DNA from: Flavobacteriaceae bacterium CRH
GTDB taxonomy: Bacteria; Bacteroidota; Bacteroidia; Flavobacteriales; Flavobacteriaceae
Length of the DNA: 64,000 bases
Direction: 5' to 3'
Assembly: GCA_001507425.1 (NCBI GenBank)
Contig: LMAJ01000009.1
Coordinates: forward strand, 62,001-126,000
The first letter of the stretch is position 1. The number at the start of each line of letters is the position of its first letter. Below are positions 51,142 through 59,145 of the stretch, one piece after another. A model generated the notes under the pieces. It was not told the origin of the DNA. It made no database searches and was given only the letters and a program-made list of their open reading frames with translations. The translations under genes and the position numbers were made by a program.

Positions 51142-52088
51142 TGAATTTATCTATACTTATACCACTTCTAAACGAAGAGGAATCACTTAAAGAACTCTAC
51201 ACATGGGTTATTAAAGTGATGGAATCTAACAATTACTCTTATGAAATCATTTTTGTAGATGATGGCAGTACTGATGATTCCTGGAATATTATTGAAGGTT
51301 TTTCTAATGAAAATTCGAATGTTAAAGGCATTCGTTTTATGAAAAATTTCGGAAAATCTCAAGCCCTTCACGCTGGTTTTGCCAAAGCTAAAGGCGATGT
51401 TATTATTACAATGGATGCTGATTTGCAAGACAGTCCGGACGAAATTCCGGGATTGTATGAAATGATTACGGCTGAGAAATTTGACTTGGTTTCTGGCTGG
51501 AAAAAGAAACGCTACGACTCTGTTGTAGCAAAAAACCTTCCTTCGAAATTATTCAATTGGGCAGCAAGAAAAACCTCGGGTGTTGAATTGAATGATTTTA
51601 ACTGTGGATTAAAAGCGTATAAAAATACAGTTGTAAAAAACATTGAAGTTTCGGGCGAAATGCACCGATATATTCCTGTTTTGGCAAAAAACGCCGGTTT
51701 TAATAAAATTGGAGAAAAAGTTGTAATTCATCAGGCCCGTAAATATGGTGAAACCAAATTTGGAATGGATCGTTTTATAAACGGTTTTCTGGATTTAATT
51801 ACGATTTGGTTTTTATCAAGATTCGGAAAAAGACCAATGCACTTATTTGGTTTATTAGGTTCAATTATGTTTTTAATTGGTTTTTTACTGGCTTTGTATT
51901 TAGGAATAGATAAATTGTTTATTCACAAAACCAGCAGGTTAATTACAGAAAGACCACATTTTTACTTATCAATTACATCAATGATTATAGGAACGCAATT
52001 ATTTTTAGCCGGATTTTTAGGCGAAATTATTTTGCGAACCAAAAGCAATGAAGCACGTTATAAAGTATCAAGAGAAGTTAATTTTTAA
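51141..52088 (+). CDS. Family 2 glycosyltransferase (DPM/ArnC-like)
   Basis: A 315-residue membrane glycosyltransferase with a GTG start overlapping the previous stop by one base. The GT-A domain (about 1-225) has SILIPLLNEEESLKEL, FVDDGSTDDSW and the metal site TMDADLQDSPDEI. Two C-terminal helices (about 232-255 and 270-295) anchor it. Relatives transfer a sugar to undecaprenyl or dolichyl phosphate. Coupling with the DUF4199 protein suggests the two work together, possibly with that protein helping membrane placement (inference). Confidence 0.9.
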   Translation: MNLSILIPLLNEEESLKELYTWVIKVMESNNYSYEIIFVDDGSTDDSWNIIEGFSNENSNVKGIRFMKNFGKSQALHAGFAKAKGDVIITMDADLQDSPDEIPGLYEMITAEKFDLVSGWKKKRYDSVVAKNLPSKLFNWAARKTSGVELNDFNCGLKAYKNTVVKNIEVSGEMHRYIPVLAKNAGFNKIGEKVVIHQARKYGETKFGMDRFINGFLDLITIWFLSRFGKRPMHLFGLLGSIMFLIGFLLALYLGIDKLFIHKTSRLITERPHFYLSITSMIIGTQLFLAGFLGEIILRTKSNEARYKVSREVNF

Positions 52089-52110
52089 CGCAAACGCATC
52101 AAAATATACC

Positions 52111-52140
52111 ATGCTCCTGAATTATTTGGGAGCATTTTTC
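52111..52140 (+). terminator. Terminator after the glycosyltransferase
   Basis: ATGCTCC (52111-52117) pairs with GGAGCAT (52129-52135), followed by TTTTT. Confidence 0.7.
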
Positions 52141-52245
52141 TTGTTCTTAAGGGAACATAAAATATTTTTTTTCGATAATCATCAGAAAGCAGGATTATTC
52201 CTTAAAAAATATTATCTTTAATTCAAACATTAAAAAAACATTTAC

Positions 52246-53973
52246 ATGAATATAGCACCTAATATTTTGAATGCTGTAAACGAATGGTTGACACCTACAT
52301 TTGATAATGAAACACAAGCGGCCGTTAAGGAATTAATGACTACGTCGCCAAAAGAACTTGAAGAAAGTTTTTATAAAAACCTTGAATTTGGAACTGGCGG
52401 TATGCGTGGCGTTATGGGCGTTGGAAACAACAGAATCAATAAATATACGCTTGGCAAAAACACACAAGGACTTTCTGATTATTTACAAGAAGTTTTTCCA
52501 AATCAACCTTTAAAAGTGGTTATTGCTTATGATTGCCGCCATAATAGTGATACTTTGGCAAAAGTTGTGGCTGATGTTTTCTCAGCTAACGGAATTCATG
52601 TTTATTTATTCTCAGATTTAAGACCAACTCCTGAATTATCTTTTGCACTTAAATATTTAGGTTGCCAATGCGGAATTGTTCTTACTGCATCGCACAATCC
52701 GCCTGAATACAACGGGTACAAAGTCTACTGGCAAGATGGAGGGCAAATTGTTCCACCGGAAGATGCAGCCATTATTAACGTAATTGAAAATTTAGATTAC
52801 GATAAAATTAAATTCAATGCAAACGAAAGCCTGATCGAATATATCGATACTGAAATTGATAAGGCTTTTGTAAAATCGTCTATAGAAAATGCCAGTTTTA
52901 ATACTCCGGCAGAAGCTAAAGATAATTTGCATATCGTGTTTACCTCATTGCACGGAACATCTATAAAATCTGTACCGGATACTTTATCGCAGGCAGGTTA
53001 TAAAAATGTGCATATCGTTCCTGAACAAGCAGAACCAAACGGCGATTTTCCAACGGTAAAATCTCCAAATCCGGAAGAACCTGAAGCTTTAACAATGGCA
53101 TTGGCATTGGCAGACAAAACCAACTCTGATATTGTTGTTGGAACAGATCCTGATTGTGACCGTTTAGGAGTTGCCGTTAGAAACAACGATGGTAAAATGA
53201 TTTTGCTTAACGGAAATCAAACCATGATTTTAATGACTTCTTTTCTATTGAAACAATGGAAAAAAGCAGGCAAAATTAACGGTAAACAATTTGTAGGTTC
53301 TACTATTGTTTCAACTCCAATGATGATGGAATTGGCAACAAGCTACGGTGTTGAATGCAAAGTTGGTTTAACAGGCTTTAAATGGATTGCTAAAATGATC
53401 AAAGATTTTCCTGAACTTGAATTTATTGGCGGCGGAGAAGAAAGTTTTGGTTTTATGGTTGGCGATGCCGTTAGAGATAAAGATGCTGTTGCCGCAACCT
53501 TATTAATATGTGAAGTTGCCGCGCAGGCAAAAGCTGCCGGAAGCAGTGTTTATAAAGAACTTTTGCAGCTTTATGTTGAGAATGGTTTTTATAAAGAATA
53601 TTTGGTTTCATTGACTAAAAAAGGAATAGAAGGTTTACAGGAAATTAATCAGATGATGATTGATTTACGTGAAAACCCTTTGAAAGAAATTAGCGGACAA
53701 CGTGTAATTATGGTTGAAGATTATCAATCATCAATTGCACTGAATTTGTTAACTGGTGAAGAATCTGCAATGGATATTCCAAAATCGAATGTATTGATTT
53801 ATTATACAGAAGATGGTTCTAAAATTTGCGCAAGACCAAGCGGAACCGAGCCGAAAATTAAATTCTACATCAGCGTTAATGCTGAATTAGAATCCGTTGA
53901 AGATTTTGATACTGCCGAAAGTTTCTTAGATCAAAAAATACAGAATATCATTACAGGAATGCAATTGAAGTAA
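52246..53973 (+). CDS. Phosphohexomutase (phosphoglucomutase/phosphomannomutase)
   Basis: A four-domain alpha-D-phosphohexomutase of 575 residues. The phosphoserine loop is [13 protein letters not shown] with Ser149, the metal loop is [11 protein letters not shown], the sugar loop is GGEESFGF and the phosphate-binding loop is [12 protein letters not shown]. The length matches the PgcA-like branch that interconverts glucose 1- and 6-phosphate or mannose phosphates. It is a single gene with a terminator. Confidence 0.94.
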   Translation: MNIAPNILNAVNEWLTPTFDNETQAAVKELMTTSPKELEESFYKNLEFGTGGMRGVMGVGNNRINKYTLGKNTQGLSDYLQEVFPNQPLKVVIAYDCRHNSDTLAKVVADVFSANGIHVYLFSDLRPTPELSFALKYLGCQCGIVLTASHNPPEYNGYKVYWQDGGQIVPPEDAAIINVIENLDYDKIKFNANESLIEYIDTEIDKAFVKSSIENASFNTPAEAKDNLHIVFTSLHGTSIKSVPDTLSQAGYKNVHIVPEQAEPNGDFPTVKSPNPEEPEALTMALALADKTNSDIVVGTDPDCDRLGVAVRNNDGKMILLNGNQTMILMTSFLLKQWKKAGKINGKQFVGSTIVSTPMMMELATSYGVECKVGLTGFKWIAKMIKDFPELEFIGGGEESFGFMVGDAVRDKDAVAATLLICEVAAQAKAAGSSVYKELLQLYVENGFYKEYLVSLTKKGIEGLQEINQMMIDLRENPLKEISGQRVIMVEDYQSSIALNLLTGEESAMDIPKSNVLIYYTEDGSKICARPSGTEPKIKFYISVNAELESVEDFDTAESFLDQKIQNIITGMQLK

Positions 53974-54053
53974 TAAAATGAGTGATAAACTCTTTTTAAA
54001 TACATTTCAACTTTGCACACAGTGTGTTCAGGATTGAAATTATATTATATTTG

Positions 54054-54095
54054 AACTCTTATTTATATTGGAAACAATGTAAATAAGAGTTTTTT
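54054..54095 (+). terminator. Terminator after the phosphohexomutase gene
   Basis: AACTCTTATTTATATTG (54054-54070) pairs with CAATGTAAATAAGAGTT (54075-54091) with one G-T pair, and a run of T follows. A small CACACAGTGTG palindrome lies about 40 bases before it. Confidence 0.85.
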
Positions 54096-54218
54096 TTATA
54101 AAAATGAATAAAAAGAACACAAAAATAAATGAATTGGATTAATTTTGTCCAGTAAAAAATCGTCAGGAAACTGGCAAAAGACATTGCTACAGCAAAAAAA
54201 ATAATATCTAAGAATATA

Positions 54219-56048
54219 ATGAGTAATATCAAAAAAATAATTCCTTTTATATATCCATATAAAAAATACGCTTTCTTAAACATCTTTTTCAATGTTTTAT
54301 ATGCGATTTTTAGTACACTTTCGTTTGTTGCATTAATACCAATGCTTCAGGTTTTATTTGACAAAACAAAGCAAAACACAGTAAAACCGGTATTTCACGG
54401 AATTTTAAAAATTCAAGAATATGGCGAAGACTATTTAAGTTACTACATTACAACATCAAAAGGTACGCACGAATCAGGCTACGTTTTATCAATAATGGTC
54501 ACCATTATAATTTCAATCTTTTTATTAAAAAACCTGGTTGATTATGCTGCAATGTTTTTTATCACCTTTTTACGAAACGGTGTTTTAAGAGATATGCGAA
54601 ATGCGATGTATAAAAAAACGCTCGAATTGCCTTTGGCTTTTTATTCTGAAAAAAGAAAAGGAGATGTGATTTCCAGAATTTCGGCTGATGTAAATGAGGT
54701 TCAAAACTCATTCTTGGCAATTCTTGAACTTATCGTAAAAGAACCGTTAACTATTGTTTTTACAATAGTTACCATGTTAATTATTAGTCCTAAATTAACT
54801 TTATTTGTTTTCATTTTTATTCCGGTTTCAGGGTATATAATTTCATTAATCGGAAAACAGCTTAAAAAACAATCAACAAGAGCACAACAGGAACAAGGTA
54901 CTTTTTTATCGACAATCGAAGAAACGATTGGCGGATTGAAAGTAGTGAAAGGATATAACTCTGAAAATTATTTCAATTCTGTTTTTCAAGGTTCTACAGA
55001 ACGCTTTTTTAAATTATCAAACAGTATTGGTAATCGTCAAAATTTAGCTTCGCCAGCCAGTGAATTTATGGGAATTACTGTAATAGCAATATTATTATGG
55101 TATGGAGGCCAAATGGTTTTAATAGACAAAACATTAGACGGCGCTGCATTTATCGCTTACATGGGATTGGCTTATAATATTTTAACGCCTGCAAAAGCCA
55201 TCTCTAAAGCTTCTTACGGAGTAAAAAGAGGAAATGCCGCTGCAGAACGTGTGTTGGAAATTTTAGATCAGGAAAACCACATTACAAGCAAGGCTGATGC
55301 TATTGAAAAAACAACTTTTGACAACAACATCGATATTAAAAATATCAATTTTAAATATCAGGATGAAACTGTTTTAAAGGATTTTTCCCTTCAAATTAAA
55401 AAAGGACAAACGGTTGCTCTTGTGGGGCAATCAGGAAGTGGAAAAAGTACTATCGCCAATTTATTAACCCGTTTTTATGACGTAACTGACGGATCAATTT
55501 CTATTGACGGAATCAACATAAAAGACTTAAACCTGCAATCGCTTCGTAGTTTAATGGGATTAGTTACCCAAGATAGTATTTTATTTAATGATACTATAAA
55601 GGCTAATATTGCATTAGGAAAACTTGATGCAACGGATGATGAAATTATTGAAGCTTTGAAAATTGCTAATGCATATGAATTTGTAAATGAATTGCCTTTA
55701 GGAATCTACACTAACATTGGTGATAGCGGAAATAAATTATCAGGCGGGCAAAAACAACGTTTATCGATTGCACGTGCCGTATTGAAAAATCCTCCAATTA
55801 TGATTTTGGACGAGGCTACATCTGCATTGGATACTGAAAGCGAAAAATTTGTTCAGGTTGCTTTAGAGAATATGATGCAAAACAGAACTTCTATTGTAAT
55901 TGCGCACCGCCTTTCGACAATTCAAAAAGCAGATTTAATTATTGTAATGCAAAAAGGAAAAATTGTAGAACAAGGAACGCACGATGAATTAATTGTACAT
56001 AACGGAACTTATAATAAGCTTGTAACGATGCAATCTTTCGAATCTTAG
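54219..56048 (+). CDS. ABC exporter, MsbA-like (fused permease and ATPase)
   Basis: 609 residues: a six-helix exporter domain (about 1-335) followed by an ATPase (about 360-609) with GQSGSGKSTIANLLTRFYD, LSGGQKQRLSIARAVL and IMILDEATSALDTESE. Coupling-helix phrases such as PLAFYSEKRKGDVISRISADVNEV are typical. Lipid A flipping or lipid/drug export is the usual function; lipid A is the first guess. An unusually long loop (about 55-90) after TM1 is common in Bacteroidota homologues. Confidence 0.9.
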   Translation: MSNIKKIIPFIYPYKKYAFLNIFFNVLYAIFSTLSFVALIPMLQVLFDKTKQNTVKPVFHGILKIQEYGEDYLSYYITTSKGTHESGYVLSIMVTIIISIFLLKNLVDYAAMFFITFLRNGVLRDMRNAMYKKTLELPLAFYSEKRKGDVISRISADVNEVQNSFLAILELIVKEPLTIVFTIVTMLIISPKLTLFVFIFIPVSGYIISLIGKQLKKQSTRAQQEQGTFLSTIEETIGGLKVVKGYNSENYFNSVFQGSTERFFKLSNSIGNRQNLASPASEFMGITVIAILLWYGGQMVLIDKTLDGAAFIAYMGLAYNILTPAKAISKASYGVKRGNAAAERVLEILDQENHITSKADAIEKTTFDNNIDIKNINFKYQDETVLKDFSLQIKKGQTVALVGQSGSGKSTIANLLTRFYDVTDGSISIDGINIKDLNLQSLRSLMGLVTQDSILFNDTIKANIALGKLDATDDEIIEALKIANAYEFVNELPLGIYTNIGDSGNKLSGGQKQRLSIARAVLKNPPIMILDEATSALDTESEKFVQVALENMMQNRTSIVIAHRLSTIQKADLIIVMQKGKIVEQGTHDELIVHNGTYNKLVTMQSFES

Positions 56049-56068
56049 CAGAGACTTTTTTCTGTTTA

Positions 56069-56138
56069 AAAATACTTACTTAATTTCTCTGACCGATTTA
56101 ATACATCTCAGAAAACTAAGTAAGTATTTTTTTTATAG
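56069..56138 (+). terminator. Terminator after the MsbA-like gene
   Basis: AAAATACTTACTTA (56069-56082) pairs with TAAGTAAGTATTTT (56117-56130), with additional inner pairing and a T-run behind. Confidence 0.82.
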
Positions 56139-56190
56139 TATTTTATAAAATCAATTTGTAATTTTATTAGAAATACTAAACGCCTGCTAA

Positions 56191-56892
56191 ATGTATCTCA
56201 ACAATCCGAACATAAAGTTGCCTGAAGATCCGGATACCATTGTTTGGAAATATCTGGACTTATCTAAATTTCTGGATTTATTGCTTTCTAAAAAATTATT
56301 CATGTCACGTTCTGATAAATTTGAAGATCAGTATGAAGGCACTTTTAGCGAACCTACTTTTGAAGAGATTAAAAAACTGGCCGCTGATAATCCTGACTTT
56401 TTAAATTATTACAAAACACATCGCGAAAAAGTAGCAATAAGCAGCTGGCACATTAACGAATACGAATCGTTTGCCATGTGGCAGATATTTACGCAAAACA
56501 GTGAAGGCTTAGCAATTCAGTCGACAATTGGGCGATTACAAAAAGCATTAAATCCTGAAAACAACTTTGATCAGTATATTGGAGAAGTAAACTACATTGA
56601 TTATAAAAAAGAATATATTCCGTTTGATGATTTATTCTTTCCGTTTTTGTTTAAGCGAAAAAGTTTTCAATACGAGCGCGAAGTCCGTATTATTACTGAC
56701 ACTTCAAAAAGCACTATAAAACTAAACGACGGAATAAAAATTAATGTGGATATAAATCAGTTAATTGAGAAGATATACATTCATCCCAAATCAGAAAACT
56801 GGTATAAAAAACTGGTAATCGAATTGGTCGAAAGGCTTGATTTTGGTTTTGAAATCGAAAAATCTGATTTAGAAAGTGATATTTTGATTTAG
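56191..56892 (+). CDS. DUF2971 protein
   Basis: A soluble protein of 233 residues with DUF2971 features: VWKYLDLSKFLDLLLSKKLFMSRSDKFED near the start, SSWHINEYESFAMWQIF, GLAIQSTIGRL and YEREVRII. The function is unknown; the family is frequent near accessory and defence genes, but here the neighbours are ordinary. It is a single gene ended by a strong terminator set in inverted repeats. Confidence 0.88.
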   Translation: MYLNNPNIKLPEDPDTIVWKYLDLSKFLDLLLSKKLFMSRSDKFEDQYEGTFSEPTFEEIKKLAADNPDFLNYYKTHREKVAISSWHINEYESFAMWQIFTQNSEGLAIQSTIGRLQKALNPENNFDQYIGEVNYIDYKKEYIPFDDLFFPFLFKRKSFQYEREVRIITDTSKSTIKLNDGIKINVDINQLIEKIYIHPKSENWYKKLVIELVERLDFGFEIEKSDLESDILI

Positions 56893-56917
56893 GATTTTTA
56901 AAGTTGCTAAGGTTTTT

Positions 56918-57041
56918 AGACACTAAGATTCTGAGTTTTTTTTACTACGATAAAAGAAAGCCCCTTAAAAATTAAATGAATATAATTTTTAAGGGGCTTT
57001 TTATGTGCAAAGATTTGAAAAATCTTAGAATCTTAGTGTCT
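56918..57041. repeat. 15-bp inverted repeats around a terminator
   Basis: AGACACTAAGATTCT (56918-56932) is matched exactly by its reverse complement at 57027-57041. The terminator hairpin at 56957-57003 sits between the arms. Confidence 0.8.
56957..57003. terminator. Terminator between DUF2971 and the EF-hand lipoprotein
   Basis: An 18-bp stem, AAAGCCCCTTAAAAATTA with its reverse complement at 56983-57000, is followed by TT. It serves two convergent genes. Confidence 0.85.
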
Positions 57042-57056
57042 CAGAAAATCAGAGTC

Positions 57057-57779
57057 TTATATAGGTTTATACCCTTTAACTTCCCATTTTTTAGAAGCTA
57101 AATCTATGTAGTTGTAGTGCAAAACATCGTTTTTATCAAACTGACCGTTTTGGTTGGTGTCTTCAATAGTTCTAAAATACAAACGGCTTTTAGATTCTAT
57201 TAAACTCCAATCTACCAATTCCTGAAAGTCTTCTGAAATTTTAGTAAAACTGGCTCCGCTAATATCGCTTAAATACAAGGTTTTAATATCGCTTGCATCG
57301 ATTTTACCATCTTTATTAGTATCAGCATCTGCTAATGTATATACCATAATTTGGTTCTTGGTTTTATCTGCAACTGGTTTTAAATATGTCGCTGTTAAAA
57401 TCAATGCTGGTTTGTCTGTTAAGGGACGAATGGAATCTGAATCTACTTTTTGAAATTTCAGGTTTTGTAAATAACCCGTAATTTCATATTCGCCTAAATT
57501 TGAAATTGTAAAACTTAAATCACTCACGCTTGAAGATCCGTAACGTGATTTTGTTCCTCTTTCATAAACTCTCAAATCTCCCACAGGATGAATTAAATAA
57601 TCTGTTCCTTCCATCTGAATTGGCAAATCTGCAACCTCAATCTGCGTTGAATCTGTTTTTCCAACAACATTTGCTTTACTTGAAGCATCATAACTTACTT
57701 TTGGCTTCTGAACTTCATCTTTACAACTCACTAATGTTCCGATGATTACTAAGGCTATATATTTTAAGGTATTTTTCAT
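57057..57779 (-). CDS. EF-hand-containing lipoprotein of unknown function
   Basis: 240 residues with lipobox GTLVSC (about Cys19). Two calcium-loop motifs are visible: DADTNKDGKIDASD (about 149-162) and DTNQNGQFDKND (about 207-218), each D-x-D/N-x-D/N-G type, suggesting Ca2+-dependent folding or binding. The rest is beta-rich without a known family. It closes a five-gene reverse-strand operon behind two paralogous membrane proteins. Confidence 0.75.
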   Translation of the reverse strand: MKNTLKYIALVIIGTLVSCKDEVQKPKVSYDASSKANVVGKTDSTQIEVADLPIQMEGTDYLIHPVGDLRVYERGTKSRYGSSSVSDLSFTISNLGEYEITGYLQNLKFQKVDSDSIRPLTDKPALILTATYLKPVADKTKNQIMVYTLADADTNKDGKIDASDIKTLYLSDISGASFTKISEDFQELVDWSLIESKSRLYFRTIEDTNQNGQFDKNDVLHYNYIDLASKKWEVKGYKPI

Positions 57780-57825
57780 GTCTGGAAATTATATTAGAAT
57801 ATCAAATATAGTATTTTTGATTGTA

Positions 57826-58464
57826 TTATCTGTTTTTATTGAATTTTACTAGCGCGAAAAGATTGAGAATAACAAGACCAAAATAACCCAGAAAAATAAT
57901 CCAGTTATTTCTATATAAAGATAAAACGTATTTTCGCTCTGCTTCTTGTGCTTCTTGTGCCCAAAGATCTTTATTGGCTGCAACATATCCACAACTAAAA
58001 ACCTTTAATGGTTTTATAGATGCATCTGGTTTTCGTTTTGGCTTCATAAAAACCCAAAAATCATCTTTATGAGGAATATAAATTTCAATTCCCTCATCTG
58101 CGAAAATATTTAATACCTGAACATAAACTCCGTAGGTCATCTTTTTGCCTAGATGAATTTTTACACCATTAATCGTGTCGTTTTCGTTTTTTAATTTTCG
58201 CAATGAAAAGCGTAATTTATCCAACTTTTTGCCTTCCTCAAATTCATTACTATTGTAATTAAATATCTTGTATTTTCTTAGATTACCAATATGTAGTTCT
58301 TCAAATATATTATTATCAGGAGCAGGGAGCCCAACATTTATTAATCTATAAACCTTAAAAACATCTGTTTTATAAAAGTGAACCAAACAAAACAAAGGAA
58401 TAAAGATCAAAGAAATCATTCCGGGAACGTAAAAAATCCTTTTCCTTTTTTGTTTGTCTATCAT
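57826..58464 (-). CDS. Two-helix membrane protein, paralogue B, unknown function
   Basis: 212 residues. A basic N-terminus and KRIFYVPGMISLIFIPLFCL form the first transmembrane helix (about 10-30), a soluble domain of about 145 residues follows, and a second helix lies at the C-terminus (about 190-207, WIIFLGYFGLVILNLFALVKF). The upstream neighbour has the same layout and many identical positions, so this is a tandem duplication. I recognise no named domain. The operon places it with a TonB-dependent receptor and a peptidase. Confidence 0.7.
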   Translation of the reverse strand: MIDKQKRKRIFYVPGMISLIFIPLFCLVHFYKTDVFKVYRLINVGLPAPDNNIFEELHIGNLRKYKIFNYNSNEFEEGKKLDKLRFSLRKLKNENDTINGVKIHLGKKMTYGVYVQVLNIFADEGIEIYIPHKDDFWVFMKPKRKPDASIKPLKVFSCGYVAANKDLWAQEAQEAERKYVLSLYRNNWIIFLGYFGLVILNLFALVKFNKNR

Positions 58465-58476
58465 AAATGGCGCTTT

Positions 58477-59145
58477 TTAAAATGGTAATATCTGTTTGTT
58501 TTTATGGAATTTTACTAAAACGAAGATATTTAGAAGCACAAGACCAAAATAACCTAAAGAAAGTGATATCCATTTTTGTTTGAAAAAAGATATTCCAAAA
58601 TTATGTTTTTCTTCTTCTTTTCTTTGTTTTTGCTCCCAATAAGCCTGTTGTGCCATTATCGCTCCGGTGCCACAGTTCATTGTATGATTTACACTGTCCT
58701 GTTTAGCCTTTTTAAACGACCTATTACTTGCAATTATATAAACATCATTACCAAATATACCCCAAGTTGGAGCATTCTCTATTGCTAAAATATCAAGAGT
58801 TCTAATAAAGACATCATAACTTGTTTTTGTGTTATACTGTAATTTAACTCCATTTACAGTGTCTTTATCACTTATCAATTTTCTAAGATAAAATGTCATT
58901 TGATTAAGCGTCTTCTTATCATCAAATTCATTCCCTTTAAATTTATAAACTTTGTATTTTCTAAGAGTTTCAACTTTATACTTAACAAAATCCCCTTGAT
59001 TTGGCATTCCTAATCCTATTGAACCATAAACCTTAAAAGCATCAACTTTATAAAAATGATAAAAACAAAACAAAGGAATAAAAACCAAAGAAATCATTCC
59101 CGGAACGTAAAAAATCTTCTTTCTTTTTTCACGTTTTTCGATCAT
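58477..59145 (-). CDS. Two-helix membrane protein, paralogue A, unknown function
   Basis: 222 residues with the same topology as the next gene: KKIFYVPGMISLVFIPLFCF near the start, a soluble middle containing TLRKYKVYKFKGNEFDDKKTL, and a C-terminal helix (LGYFGLVLLNIFVLVKFHKNK). The start overlaps the receptor stop by four bases, so it is translationally coupled to the receptor. The next paralogue begins 12 bases after it. Function unknown. Confidence 0.7.
   Translation of the reverse strand: MIEKREKRKKIFYVPGMISLVFIPLFCFYHFYKVDAFKVYGSIGLGMPNQGDFVKYKVETLRKYKVYKFKGNEFDDKKTLNQMTFYLRKLISDKDTVNGVKLQYNTKTSYDVFIRTLDILAIENAPTWGIFGNDVYIIASNRSFKKAKQDSVNHTMNCGTGAIMAQQAYWEQKQRKEEEKHNFGISFFKQKWISLSLGYFGLVLLNIFVLVKFHKNKQILPF

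Noticed and set aside
54059-54292. Reverse-strand hydrophobic frame before the MsbA-like gene
   Set aside because: It overlaps a terminator and the start of the exporter; hydrophobicity follows from AT-rich DNA.
56191-56892. Anti-phage defence locus around DUF2971
   Set aside because: The gene stands alone between housekeeping genes with no partner nuclease, helicase or toxin.
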